Shown: positions 9,009-18,447, counted from the stretch's first letter. The stretch is 64,000 nucleotides of DNA from Celeribacter baekdonensis (GCF_900102315.1 NZ_FNBL01000011.1:1-64000), one strand, 5' to 3'. Translations and numbers: made by a program. Notes: generated by a model not told the origin, from the sequence alone.

Positions 9009-10207
9009 GCCAGATGTTCCAGCCCTCCAAGACCGAGCGCCGTGTCGAGGCGTTTGTCACGACAGAAGAGGGCCGCGATGCCGTGATCCATCTGTTGCGA
9101 CAGGCAGCACTGGACAGCAATGCGACGGTTCACACCGGCACGCTTCAAACCATGGCGCGCCTGTCAGGCATGACCACATTTGGCGATGTGATGATTGCAG
9201 AACTTGGTGAGACCTCGCTCGACGCCAATATCGAAGCGGTTCGTGATATCGTCGCGGATGGGACCGAAGTCATTCTGTTGGGTCGCGAAAATGACGTGGC
9301 AACATATCGGACCTTCTTGACCGCCGGGGCCAAGGACTACCTCCTGCTGCCTTTGGATACGAAGGGTCCATTGCCGGATCTTCTGTCGTCCGAGAGCATT
9401 CCTACAGAGGTAAAGCGTGCGCATGGAAGGGTCATTGCCGTTTGTGGAGTCTCCGGTGGCGTGGGTGCCAGTCTCTTGGCCGCCAATCTTTCGGTGGCGT
9501 GCAGAGCGGGCGGCGAGGGGACACCGACCGTCGGGCTGTTGGATGCCGATCTGGCCTTTGGCTCTTTGGCCGTTGATCTGGACATTGAGACCACGTCAGG
9601 CCTGTTTGAAGCCTTTTCAACACCGGAACGCGTGGACAGCACTTTCCTTCAGGCGACCATGCATGAATTGCAGCCGGGTCTGTCCGTCTACTCGGCTGAA
9701 ATCGAAGACATGAGCTTGCTGCCGAGTTGCGAAATGGGTCTGTCCGCCCTTGTGTCTTCTTTGAAAGAGACGTTTTCGACCACTGTGATAGATCTTCCGC
9801 GGCGGTTGATTGCCGAGAAAAATCCGGTCTTGGATGTCGTCGACGATCTCATTTTGGTTTTGGCCCCCGGCTTTGGCGCGGTCCGGTCCGCAGGGCGTTT
9901 GATGGATCTGCTCAATCGAAATGCGGCAGGGGATGCGCCGCGGGTTTGGCTTGTGCTCACCCAGACCCGCCGGGATGCTGGCCTGAGTGCCAAGGAAGTC
10001 GCCGGGGCACTCGATCTGCCGGTCTCCTGCGCATTGCCTCCATGTGCGAGCGACATTGCGCGCGCTTATGTGAAAGGCACGCCCGTGCAATCCCTTGCCC
10101 CAAACAGCGCCTATGCCCGCCGTGTGGCACGCCTCGCACAGACCATGTGCAAAGGTCATGAGGCAGACAAAGTGCGGCAAACGTCCTGGTGGAAGAAAAG
10201 GGCGTAA
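9005..10207 (+). CDS. cpaE: CpaE/TadZ MinD-like localization ATPase
   Basis: 400 residues. The N-terminal ~130 residues form a degenerate receiver-like domain (ILLGRENDVATYRTFLTAGAKDYLLLPLD), followed by a MinD/ParA-type ATPase domain. Its deviant Walker A reads GVSGGVGASLLA: the Lys residues of canonical MinD are absent, as in many TadZ proteins. Walker A' is the LLDADLAFGSLAVDLD stretch. TadZ places the pilus machine at the cell pole. It overlaps cpaD by four bases; cpaF starts three bases downstream. Confidence 0.9.
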   Translation: MSQMFQPSKTERRVEAFVTTEEGRDAVIHLLRQAALDSNATVHTGTLQTMARLSGMTTFGDVMIAELGETSLDANIEAVRDIVADGTEVILLGRENDVATYRTFLTAGAKDYLLLPLDTKGPLPDLLSSESIPTEVKRAHGRVIAVCGVSGGVGASLLAANLSVACRAGGEGTPTVGLLDADLAFGSLAVDLDIETTSGLFEAFSTPERVDSTFLQATMHELQPGLSVYSAEIEDMSLLPSCEMGLSALVSSLKETFSTTVIDLPRRLIAEKNPVLDVVDDLILVLAPGFGAVRSAGRLMDLLNRNAAGDAPRVWLVLTQTRRDAGLSAKEVAGALDLPVSCALPPCASDIARAYVKGTPVQSLAPNSAYARRVARLAQTMCKGHEADKVRQTSWWKKRA

Positions 10208-10210
10208 GCC

Positions 10211-11752
10211 ATGAGTGAGACCGTTTCATACCCGACTGACATCGCAACCGTGCGTCCGGTTATCGAAGCCCGCGTGCGGTCTTTGTTGGCCGATGGTGCG
10301 GTCACAGGTCTTTACGCGGTGAGTGCGGCGATTGATTGGTATCAGGACACGACCGAACAGAGCCTGTCGCGAGAGATGCAACGCGATTTGATGAAACATC
10401 TGGTGTCATTGACTGAGGTGCCAGAGGATACCCCACAGGCTGGGCCGGACGCCAGACCGCGGGCCCATTATCAACCAGAGTTCACCAGACGCGTCATGCG
10501 TTTGGGGGCGAAAATCGCGCCTGAGATCATGGACCTCCTTGATCTGCGCGCCCTTGCCGGATTGCAATATGTGGCACAACGCGGTGCCATTCGTGATGCG
10601 GTCATGTCCGTCAGTAAATCGCAACGGTTTGATTTGAATGGCGTCGAAAGCGCGGAACTCGTCGATTATGTCGTCGATGACATGCTCGGATTGGGGCCGC
10701 TCGAACGGCTTTTGGCAGATGACAGCATTTCCGAGATCATGGTCAACGGACCAGAGCAGGTTTACGTCGAACGTCACGGTCAGTTGGAATTGGCGGATAT
10801 ATCGTTTCGCGACGATGATCATGTTTTGACGATCGCGACGCGGATCGTGGGCGCTGTGGGTCGCCGCGTCGATGAAACCACGCCTTTGGTGGATGCCCGC
10901 CTGATGGATGGGAGCCGGATCAACGTGACCATCCCGCCGTTGGCCATTGATGGGCCAACCATGACCATTCGAAAATTCCCAAAAGATGACTTAAAACTCT
11001 CCGATTTGATGGACCGGGGCAGTCTCTCTGGCCCGATGGCGGACTTCCTGCGCATCGCCGCGCAATTGCGTCTCAATCTCCTTGTCTCTGGTGGAACCGG
11101 GTCGGGGAAGACCACGCTTTTGAACGCAATCTCGCGTGAAATTCCGGCGAATGAACGGATTGTCACGCTTGAGGACGCGGCTGAACTGCGGTTGCAGCAG
11201 CCCCATGTCGTGCGCTTGGAAACGCGTCCGCCCAATATTGAGGGCACGGGACAGGTGCCTATGCGCGCGCTGTTTCGCAATGCCCTGCGGATGCGTCCTG
11301 ACCGGATCATCATCGGTGAGGTGCGCAGCGAGGAAGCGTTTGATTTGTTGCAGGCGATGAACACGGGACATGACGGTTCAATGAGTACATTGCACGCGAA
11401 CACCCCCCGTGAAGCCCTGACACGCATGGAAAATTTGATCGCCATGTCGGGGATTGTCTTGCCGACGGTCTTCGTTCGGCAACAACTCCGGGATGCCATT
11501 CATCTGATCGTCCAGATTTCGCGCATGCGGGACGGGGTGCGGCGGGTGACATCCATTTCTGAGATTGTGGGAGGCGAAGAGTCGGTGATCAGCCTTCAGG
11601 AATTGTTCCGCTTTGTGCCTGAACCCACACAAGGGCGCGAGACACTTCGCGGGCAATTTGTGTCCAGCGGATTGACGCCGGGCTTTATTGATCGAGCGAT
11701 TGAACACGGTCTTGATGGCAAATTGCGCCAGATCGTGAGTGTCCAAAGATGA
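10211..11752 (+). CDS. cpaF: CpaF/TadA secretion ATPase
   Basis: A 513-residue type IV pilus/T2SS-family ATPase that drives Flp assembly. An N-terminal all-helical region is followed by the N-domain (EIMVNGPEQVYVERHGQL) and the core. Walker A is SGGTGSGKTT with K300, the Asp box is TLEDAAELRLQQPHVVRLETRP, Walker B is RMRPDRIIIGEVRSEEAFDLLQAMNTGH, and the His box is STLHANTPREAL. All catalytic motifs are intact. The stop overlaps tadB. Confidence 0.96.
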   Translation: MSETVSYPTDIATVRPVIEARVRSLLADGAVTGLYAVSAAIDWYQDTTEQSLSREMQRDLMKHLVSLTEVPEDTPQAGPDARPRAHYQPEFTRRVMRLGAKIAPEIMDLLDLRALAGLQYVAQRGAIRDAVMSVSKSQRFDLNGVESAELVDYVVDDMLGLGPLERLLADDSISEIMVNGPEQVYVERHGQLELADISFRDDDHVLTIATRIVGAVGRRVDETTPLVDARLMDGSRINVTIPPLAIDGPTMTIRKFPKDDLKLSDLMDRGSLSGPMADFLRIAAQLRLNLLVSGGTGSGKTTLLNAISREIPANERIVTLEDAAELRLQQPHVVRLETRPPNIEGTGQVPMRALFRNALRMRPDRIIIGEVRSEEAFDLLQAMNTGHDGSMSTLHANTPREALTRMENLIAMSGIVLPTVFVRQQLRDAIHLIVQISRMRDGVRRVTSISEIVGGEESVISLQELFRFVPEPTQGRETLRGQFVSSGLTPGFIDRAIEHGLDGKLRQIVSVQR

Positions 11753-12720
11753 TCGCCTCCGCTGTTCTATTCCTTTTGATTTTTACGGCCTGCCTCACGA
11801 TCGGCACGGTTGGGTTGATGCTCACGGACAGAAGCCGTCGCATTCGACGCGCGCGCCTTGTGAGATACTCAGCGGATCATCCGGGCGCGACCTCAGAACT
11901 GGTGCGCAAAAGAGTGTCGCAAACCACCAATACCGTTGCCCAAGCGGCGCTGAAACAACGGCAGGCCGGGATTCAGGGGCTCTTGCAACGGCGGGTGCGT
12001 GAGGCAGGCCTGACCATGTCACCTCTGTCCAGCCTTCTCGTCATGGGCCTCATCGCCGCCCTGACAAGTGTGGGTCTTGCCATGGCAACCCCGCTCTCCA
12101 AGCCCTTGGTGGGGCTGATTTCGTTCGGGAGCGGATGGATCGTTTTGAATGCTGTTTTCGATGTTCTGAAAGCGCGCAGGATCGGGCGTTTCACCGAGGC
12201 ATTGCCGGATTGTCTTGATGTTTTTGCGCGTGGGTTGCGTGCGGGGCAACCCCTGAGCGAGGCCTTGGGGCTTGTGGCGAGTCACGCCTCGGGTATCGCG
12301 CAAGAAGAGTTCCTGCGCTGCCGCGATGAGCATCGTGTCGGCAGACCGCTTGATGAGACGCTTGCCAGTATGGCGGACCGTATCGCAACGCCTGAGGCCC
12401 GGTTCATTGCTGTCGCAACAAATTTGCAGGCGGAAACGGGCGGTAATCTTGTGGAGACGTTGGAGAACCTTGCCGTCCTTTTGCGCGATCGGCGTAAACT
12501 GCGTAAAAAAGCCGCCGCCTTATCCGCAGAAACCCGTGTCAGCGCTGTGATCTTATCCAGTCTGCCCTTTGGGATTGGCTTGATCATCTTCATGTTCAAC
12601 CCCGGCTATCTTGCACCCCTGATCCAAGACCCTCGGGGGCTCTTGCTGACGACTGTTGGGGTTCTGAGCCTCTGTTTGGGCATATTTAGCATGTACAAAC
12701 TGTCCCGGATTGATGTCTGA
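11749..12720 (+). CDS. tadB: TadB inner-membrane platform protein
   Basis: 323 residues; a GspF-like T2SSF domain protein. Membrane segments lie at the N terminus (AVLFLLIFTACLTIGTVGLML), around residues 95-130, and in a C-terminal pair. The cytoplasmic T2SSF core includes FTEALPDCLDVFARGLRAGQPLSEAL and FIAVATNLQAETGGNLVETLENLA. With TadC it forms the platform that converts CpaF ATPase motion into pilin insertion. It overlaps cpaF by four bases and tadC by eight. Confidence 0.92.
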   Translation: MIASAVLFLLIFTACLTIGTVGLMLTDRSRRIRRARLVRYSADHPGATSELVRKRVSQTTNTVAQAALKQRQAGIQGLLQRRVREAGLTMSPLSSLLVMGLIAALTSVGLAMATPLSKPLVGLISFGSGWIVLNAVFDVLKARRIGRFTEALPDCLDVFARGLRAGQPLSEALGLVASHASGIAQEEFLRCRDEHRVGRPLDETLASMADRIATPEARFIAVATNLQAETGGNLVETLENLAVLLRDRRKLRKKAAALSAETRVSAVILSSLPFGIGLIIFMFNPGYLAPLIQDPRGLLLTTVGVLSLCLGIFSMYKLSRIDV

Positions 12721-13675
12721 TATGGGATATTTGGGCCTCATATTCCTACTTCTGCTCATTCTTGGGCTGAGCCTTGTGCAACTGATCGCCTTGGCTTTGA
12801 TTGACCATCGAATGCGGCGCGGCCGATTGGATCGCTGCATCACGTCGACGGGTAAAAAGACCAAAGATGTCGTCTCTCAACCTATGTCCTTGAGAGCTGG
12901 AGAGATTTTGAGACGGATGGCGGCAGTGACTGCGGAACGCGTGTCCGTGGTTAAGGGCGATGAGGCGGAGACCTCAGCAGCTCTTTTGAAATCTGCGGGC
13001 ATTCGCAGTCGTGACGCGCATCTGATTTACGCCTTTCTAAAGCTCGTCCTGCCTGTGGCCGCTGTGATCCTGTCGGTGCTCTGGCTGAGTCTCAATTCTG
13101 AAGAGGGGGTCAAGCCCCTCACCGCAATCGTTGTGGTGTGCGCGACAGCTTTGGTCCTGTCACGGGCACCGGATGCCGTCTTATCCCACAAGCGGAAGCG
13201 GCGGCTTGACAAAGTGCGGCGCAATTTCCCGGACATGCTTGAATTACTTGTGATCACAAGCGAAGCGGGGCTTGCGCCCGTCCCGGCACTTGGTCGTGTG
13301 GCGCGAGAGCTCTATGCGGCATGTCCCGACCTTGCCATTGAAATACAACAGTTGGTCGTTGAACTTGGGGTGTTGCCAGAACGCGAACAGGCTTGGCGCA
13401 ATCTGGAGGAGCGGCTGCCTTTGCCAGAGGTGTCCGTGTTCGCCAATGCGATGGCACAAGCCGGGCGCTACGGCACGCCCTTTCGCGGCGCGTTGCGCTC
13501 TTTGATGTTGGATGCGCGCGCTCAAAGACTTTTGAGGTTAGAGGAACAGGCGGGGCGTCTCCCGGCGTTGATGACCGTGCCGCTCATCCTGTTCATCATG
13601 CCCGCGCTTTTCATCGTGCTGATCGGTCCGGCCGCTCTGAGCATTCTGGACAATCTCATGAAGGGAGGGGCGTGA
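12713..13675 (+). CDS. tadC: TadC inner-membrane platform protein
   Basis: 320 residues; the second GspF-like platform subunit. The core has FPDMLELLVITSEAGLAPVPALGRV, and the C terminus has paired membrane helices (LMTVPLILFIMPALFIVLIGPAALSIL). The start is the ATG at 12713, inside the tadB 3' end; a TTG three bases earlier is open too. The stop is two bases before the chosen tadE start, which again suggests coupled translation. Confidence 0.92.
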   Translation: MSDMGYLGLIFLLLLILGLSLVQLIALALIDHRMRRGRLDRCITSTGKKTKDVVSQPMSLRAGEILRRMAAVTAERVSVVKGDEAETSAALLKSAGIRSRDAHLIYAFLKLVLPVAAVILSVLWLSLNSEEGVKPLTAIVVVCATALVLSRAPDAVLSHKRKRRLDKVRRNFPDMLELLVITSEAGLAPVPALGRVARELYAACPDLAIEIQQLVVELGVLPEREQAWRNLEERLPLPEVSVFANAMAQAGRYGTPFRGALRSLMLDARAQRLLRLEEQAGRLPALMTVPLILFIMPALFIVLIGPAALSILDNLMKGGA

Positions 13676-13677
13676 TC

Positions 13678-14094
13678 GTGACACGGTTGCAACGATATCG
13701 GCGCGAAGACGCAGGCGCGACGGCGGTCGAATTCGCGCTTGTGCTGCCATTGTTGCTGAGCATCCTGTTCGGGATCATCACCTTTGGCCAGTATTTCGCC
13801 ATCGCCAACAGCCTCCAACAATTCGCCGCCGAGGCCGCGCGGTATTCTGTGAGTGAACCGTTTCTTGCCGATAGGGAAGGGCGGGCGACAAGCTTTCTTG
13901 CTTCGCCAGGCGGGCGGTTCTCATTTTTGAACGCCAATCACATTTCCGCCGATATCGACATGATTGAGGGCACCATGCCGGCCATCCAGATCACGTTGAC
14001 CTATGATCTCAGCGGCACAGCGGTTGAGGTTGCAGACAGCTTTCTCGGCATCGGGATCACTGAGATTACGCGGAGCAGCTACCTTGCGTATTAA
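13678..14094 (+). CDS. tadE: TadE-family minor pilin
   Basis: 138 residues. The frame is open much further upstream, but the GTG at 13678 sits 9 bases after a perfect GGAGG (13664-13668) and yields a normal TadE: a short basic leader, then EDAGATAVEFALVLPLLLSILFGII with the prepilin-like Gly-A-T-A-V-E-F site and one membrane helix. TadE is processed by prepilin peptidase and incorporated as a pseudopilin. A second GTG at 13672 lies too close to the ribosome site. Confidence 0.9.
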   Translation: MTRLQRYRREDAGATAVEFALVLPLLLSILFGIITFGQYFAIANSLQQFAAEAARYSVSEPFLADREGRATSFLASPGGRFSFLNANHISADIDMIEGTMPAIQITLTYDLSGTAVEVADSFLGIGITEITRSSYLAY

Positions 14095-15880
14095 AGCGTG
14101 TTTCCGAAAATACAGGTCTCAAAACGACGGTGCCGTGGCAATCATCGTCGCGCTTTTTCTGACGGTCGCTGTGGGCTTTATGGCCATAGGGATCGACCTC
14201 GGTTCGCTGTATTTTCGGCAAAAATCTTTGCAAACGCAGGCGGATATGACCGCGGTCAGTGCCGTTTTGAACCTGAGTGGCACACCGGATGACCATGCTC
14301 AGGCGACCGTCATTGGCAACAGGCTCGACGCCTTGGCGCTGACGTCTTTGGCATACGGTCGCTACATCTATGACAGCGCCATTCCGTCAGAGGACAGGTT
14401 TGAGACACGCGATCTGTCCGATGTGGATGTCAACGCGGCAGAGGTCGTTTTGAAAGATGCAGCACCTTTGTTTTTCTCTCAGACGTTTTTGGACACGGAC
14501 AGCACCCCTCTTTCGGCTTCGGCAACGGCGGCACGATTTGATTTTGCATCTTTCAGTCTCGGATCGCGGTTGCTCGACTTGGATGGTGGCATTTTGAACG
14601 CGCTGCTCGGCGCGGCCCTTGGTTCAAACGTGTCGCTCTCTCTTTTGGATTACCAAGCCTTGCTGGATACACCGATTGATCTTCTGACCTTTACGGACGC
14701 GCTGGCGGTGCGTGCCGATCTTGTTGCGCTTGACTACGCGGATATACTCACCTCTGAGATCGACCTGCTCGATGTGGCGGGCGCGATATTGGATACCGGG
14801 CTTGTCTCAGGCTCAACAGATGTGCTGACGGCAATCCTGAATTGCACAGCCTGTGGGCCTTTTAATGCGTCTGAGCTGATCGGCATCTCCGGAGATAACG
14901 TGGCGATTCAACTGGAGGATCGTCTTGGCACGGTGTCTGTGTCGGCGCTTGATGTGCTGAAAGCAACGCTCGACATCGTCAATGCAAACCGCCTGATCGA
15001 GGCCGATGTCAGCCTGCCCATCCCAAATGTTCTGGGCAATGTGGATTTGGCTGTCGTTGTCGGCGAGCGCGAGGCGCATTCAAGTTGGATCAACCTCGGA
15101 GAACGCGGCGCGACGCTCCACACCGCGCAGGTGCGGCTGAAATTGGACGTTGATCTGTCTCCGTCTTTGCTCAGTGGACTTGGGGTGGGTGTGTCCGCCT
15201 TGGCCTTACGCCTGCCGGTTTATGCCGAAATCGCGAGCGCAACGGTCACATTGACAGATCTATACTGTGATGCGAGCGGCCCGAATGATCGGATCGCCAG
15301 TTTTGATACAGGTCTCACCCCATTCACCGGAACAAACGGCACGCATGTGGTTGAGATGTTCATCGGTGAATTCGATGCCCCAACCTTCGCGGACACGACC
15401 ACACCCCTTGATGCGGCCAATCTGAACCCTGCGGACTTCTTGGATCTGGAGCTGAACCTCGCTTTGATCACGATTGACCTCTTCACCCTGCAATTGAAAG
15501 CCCATGCCGCCACAGGCAATGCGTTACAGCCGCAAATTGATTTCCTCGTGTCCGACATCGCAGGCAGCCCGAAAACGGTCGGGTCCGGCAGCCTGCTGAC
15601 CTCGACGATTGCATCCTTGCTGGACCCCAACAATTTGGAGATCAGCGTCAGCAGTCAAAGCCAATCCATACTTGGCGGGCTGTTGTCGTTTTTGCTTGCA
15701 CCGGTTGTCGCGCTTGTGGACGCCGTGCTCGACGTTTTGCCGGGGAAATTGCTTGGCGCTTTATTGACGCCGATTGATGCCTTGCTCGACGGCGTTTTGA
15801 ATGTGCTCGGCATCGGGATCGGTCAGGCCGACCTCACCCTTGATGGCGTCGCCTGCGGAAAGGTTGTCCTTGTCCGATGA
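14084..15880 (+). CDS. TadG-like membrane-anchored pilus-associated protein
   Basis: 598 residues. The TTG at 14084 is preceded by GGAG with 8-base spacing and overlaps tadE by 11 bases. The N terminus is the Tad/TadG-type anchor: NDGAVAIIVALFLTVAVGFMAIGIDLGSLYFRQKSLQTQADMTAVSA. The rest is unlike a TadG with a von Willebrand A domain: a large Leu/Asp/Val-rich extracytoplasmic region with no clear MIDAS motif, a few Cys (CTACG near residue 260), and a hydrophobic Gly/Leu-rich stretch (~530-590) that could associate with membrane. It probably acts with TadE and Flp at the cell surface; the exact role is unknown. Confidence 0.75.
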   Translation: MRIKACFRKYRSQNDGAVAIIVALFLTVAVGFMAIGIDLGSLYFRQKSLQTQADMTAVSAVLNLSGTPDDHAQATVIGNRLDALALTSLAYGRYIYDSAIPSEDRFETRDLSDVDVNAAEVVLKDAAPLFFSQTFLDTDSTPLSASATAARFDFASFSLGSRLLDLDGGILNALLGAALGSNVSLSLLDYQALLDTPIDLLTFTDALAVRADLVALDYADILTSEIDLLDVAGAILDTGLVSGSTDVLTAILNCTACGPFNASELIGISGDNVAIQLEDRLGTVSVSALDVLKATLDIVNANRLIEADVSLPIPNVLGNVDLAVVVGEREAHSSWINLGERGATLHTAQVRLKLDVDLSPSLLSGLGVGVSALALRLPVYAEIASATVTLTDLYCDASGPNDRIASFDTGLTPFTGTNGTHVVEMFIGEFDAPTFADTTTPLDAANLNPADFLDLELNLALITIDLFTLQLKAHAATGNALQPQIDFLVSDIAGSPKTVGSGSLLTSTIASLLDPNNLEISVSSQSQSILGGLLSFLLAPVVALVDAVLDVLPGKLLGALLTPIDALLDGVLNVLGIGIGQADLTLDGVACGKVVLVR

Positions 15881-16737
15881 TGCATGTTTCTGCCCACCCT
15901 CACACCCGCCCTCATCAGCTCGACCGGAGTAAACCATTGCCCTTTTTCACTTACATCACCCGCGCCCTTGTTCCTGTTTTCTTGGTGTTCAGCTTGTCGG
16001 CTTGCTCCATGGAGTTGTCCAGCGGCGGGGACGGGAGCACCACGGCAGGCGCGGACACGTTGCGCCTTGCACAGGCGACCTCTGAGGCCGGTGACAATGA
16101 GACCGCCGCGCGATTGTTCGAGAAAGTTCTTGTCGCCGACCCCGTCTCCGTTCCGGCGTTGTTGGGCGCGGGGAACAGCTATGCGCGGATGGGACAAAAC
16201 AGCCGGGCCGAAGCGGTCCTGTTGCGGGCACATGAACTGGCACCGAGCAATGCCGAAGTTTTGACGACATTGGCGCGGGTCTATCTGGCCCAACATCGTT
16301 CACAGATGGCCGTGGAGGCATATGACAAAGCCTTGCGGGTGGATCAACGGAATGTGTCCGCCCTCACAGGGAAAGGTGTCGCCTTGGACACGCTTTCGCA
16401 GCACAAACAAGCACAGGGTGTTTATGAGGACGGCCTGTCCTATTACCCAACAAATTTCATCCTTCGGAGCAATTATGCCCTGTCTCTTGCCTTGTCGGGG
16501 GACATCATCCGAGGCACGGCGATCTTGCAGGAACTTGTCAAAGATCCGCTGGCTGCGCCGTATGTTCGCGGCAATCTTGCCCTCGTGTATGGTCTCGACG
16601 GGCGCGACAACGAGGCTCGGGCCACCTTGTCGTTGGACATGAAGCCCGATGAGGTCGAGGAAAACATCCGCGTCTATCAGGCCCTGCGCCGCATGCGTTT
16701 GGAAGGCAAACCGATAGGATCCCTCGTCTTTGTCTGA
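15877..16737 (+). CDS. tadD: TadD-like TPR lipoprotein
   Basis: 286 residues. The N-terminal hydrophobic segment ends in a lipobox LSAC. At least four TPR units follow (for example ATSEAGDNETAARLFEKVLVADP and AEAVLLRAHELAPSNAEVLTTLARVYLAQ). TadD is the pilotin-like assembly factor of tad systems. It overlaps the TadG-like gene by ATGA and is the last gene of the locus. Only a short imperfect dyad (16767-16781) without a T-run follows, so the transcript end is unclear. Confidence 0.88.
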   Translation: MMHVSAHPHTRPHQLDRSKPLPFFTYITRALVPVFLVFSLSACSMELSSGGDGSTTAGADTLRLAQATSEAGDNETAARLFEKVLVADPVSVPALLGAGNSYARMGQNSRAEAVLLRAHELAPSNAEVLTTLARVYLAQHRSQMAVEAYDKALRVDQRNVSALTGKGVALDTLSQHKQAQGVYEDGLSYYPTNFILRSNYALSLALSGDIIRGTAILQELVKDPLAAPYVRGNLALVYGLDGRDNEARATLSLDMKPDEVEENIRVYQALRRMRLEGKPIGSLVFV

Positions 16738-16862
16738 ACAGGACCCCAAAACGCCGCCAAAAATTTAGCGGTGGCACCGCTCCGGATGCAACGTTTTCGC
16801 GCTTTCAGTCGGGGCAGGCATACGCAGAGGGCGTCTGAGAAGGGGGGCAGGACAGGGCCAGA

Positions 16863-16973
16863 TCACTCCGGATGTTCCGCCTCGCACGCCATTTGGGACC
16901 GCGCCAGCGCGTCCTCATAGGCATCCCAAATGTCGGAAGGACGATCCTCTTCTACCTTGAAGGACGCAGGCCC
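16863..16973 (-). pseudogene. Remnant of a nucleotidyltransferase gene (C-terminal fragment)
   Basis: On the minus strand an in-frame stretch reads GPASFKVEEDRPSDIWDAYEDALARSQMA and then stops. It matches the C-terminal part of the intact nucleotidyltransferase at 51286-52311 (GPQSFKAEKDR...SEDRPSDIWDAYEDALARGPKW) almost base for base, with about 45 bases (15 codons) missing inside and divergence after the ALAR motif. No N-terminal part is recognisable upstream. It is a decayed second copy. Confidence 0.75.
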
Positions 16974-17266
16974 GTCACATCATAGTCTTCATGAGACGCA
17001 GCAGTGGTGGCCTGCGGGTTTGCGTTACGCCCGGTTTTTGAAACGCCAGCTTTTGTTGCCGGTTATCTTGTGGCGGCGGGGCGGAACAGGTGTGAACCTT
17101 GCGCATGCGGGTGCCAGCGGAAGAGACGGTTCATCCCATGGCTGCGCACAATGCGTGGGACCGTCGCGTCGGGCATAAGGGGATTGGTCGTTGTCGTGGC
17201 TGTTATCAGGTATAAACATCAAAAGGTCAGACGCAAAACGAACGCTGATCAAAAGCTGGCGATCAG
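16974..17266. other. Gene-free stretch
   Basis: About 290 bases between the pseudogene fragment and the LysR gene. Short open frames here have no ribosome sites or recognisable products. Probably further decayed sequence plus the lysR promoter. Confidence 0.4.
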
Positions 17267-17283
17267 ATATCTTGTTGTGATAT
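17267..17283 (+). promoter_or_regulatory. Dyad upstream of lysR (candidate autoregulatory site)
   Basis: ATATC - 7 bases - GATAT, a LysR-type interrupted palindrome 26 bases upstream of the lysR start at 17309. Confidence 0.35.
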
Positions 17284-17308
17284 GCTCCCCGCAAAATGGC
17301 ACACCAAC

Positions 17309-18157
17309 ATGATCACTAATCTCGAAGCGGACCTGTTGCGCACCTTTGTTGCGATTGCGGAAGAGGGTGGCTTCACTGCGGCTGCGCAACGGGTTTATCG
17401 CACACAATCTGCTGTCAGTCAGCAGATGAAGCGTCTTGAAGAGACGCTGGGCATCCCCTTGTTCGAAAAGCTGGGCCGCAAACGGCGGCTGACGCAGGCG
17501 GGTCAGAACCTTTTAAGCTATGCGCGCCAAATCATCAGTTTGAACGATCAGGCCGTGATGATGGTGCATGCCTCGCAGGAGATCGGTGAGGTTCGCATCG
17601 GAGCGCCGCACGATATTGCGGATTCCATTCTGCCGCTGTTTCTGTCGACCTATGCCCAGACCAATCCGCGCGTTCACGTCATGCTCAAAGTGGACCGAAG
17701 CCCAAATCTCATGCCTTTGCTTGAGGACGGGCGGCTCGACATGACCTTGACCACACGTCATTCCGAACGGTTCGAAGGCAAGCTTTTGCGAAGCTCGCCG
17801 ACGGTCTGGATCGCCTCTTCCATGTTGCGGCTTGAACGCAATCAACCGGTGCCCTTGGTTCTTGCGGATTCTCCATCCATTTTCCGCCGGATCGCGCTTG
17901 ATGCGCTTGAACAACGGGGCGTGGCCCATATCGAACGCTATACCTGCCCGAGTCTGTCCGGGATTCATGTCGCCTTGACCGCCGGATTGGGCGTGACCGC
18001 GCGCACACCGGAAATGGTGACGCAAGACCTGCGTATCCTCGGTGAGCGTGAGGGTCTGCCGCCATTGCCCGACATCAATTTCTATATCTACCGTCGAAAT
18101 GGCGCGTTGTCTCAGGCAGCCAGTGCCCTTTTCGATCAGATTTGCACCGAAAGGTGA
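17309..18157 (+). CDS. LysR-family regulator
   Basis: 282 residues. The N-terminal winged HTH is typical (FVAIAEEGGFTAAAQRVYRTQSAVSQQMKRLEETLGIPLFEK), followed by an effector-binding domain beginning near VRIGAPHDIAD. An ATG in the same frame at 17282 is possible, but the product from 17309 (MITNLEADLLRTF) fits the family start. It is encoded on the same strand as, and 290 bases before, the tctC-to-yeiH operon, so it is the likely regulator of that operon; the effector is unknown. Confidence 0.9.
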   Translation: MITNLEADLLRTFVAIAEEGGFTAAAQRVYRTQSAVSQQMKRLEETLGIPLFEKLGRKRRLTQAGQNLLSYARQIISLNDQAVMMVHASQEIGEVRIGAPHDIADSILPLFLSTYAQTNPRVHVMLKVDRSPNLMPLLEDGRLDMTLTTRHSERFEGKLLRSSPTVWIASSMLRLERNQPVPLVLADSPSIFRRIALDALEQRGVAHIERYTCPSLSGIHVALTAGLGVTARTPEMVTQDLRILGEREGLPPLPDINFYIYRRNGALSQAASALFDQICTER

Positions 18158-18244
18158 GGCCGATCAACCCGCGGGCGGGGGGTCTTTAAGCCGGGCACCA
18201 TCCCAGAGCTGAAGCCTGCCATCACACTGGCCATCTTAGTTTGT

Positions 18245-18265
18245 CTGTCGCGCTCAACGCGACAG
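18245..18265 (+). terminator. Hairpin between lysR and the tct operon
   Basis: A perfect 8-bp stem (ctgtcgcg / cgcgacag) with a 5-base loop, followed by TGTTCTTTGG. It may terminate lysR or act in the leader of the operon. The remainder of the gap to 18448 is AT-rich around 18320-18380 and probably carries the operon promoter. Confidence 0.45.
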
Positions 18266-18447
18266 CTGTTCTTTGGTATATTGTGCTGACGTGCGCTGGG
18301 AGTTGCAGGCAGTAGATGTCCAAACACATTAGCATCACTTATATATTTTGGTTCATTTCTAAATATACCTAATGCTTTTTCCGACCTAACGTCGCCTCGA
18401 TAAGGGGACCGTAAGACATAAGGCCTCAAACCAACGGGAGACTACAC

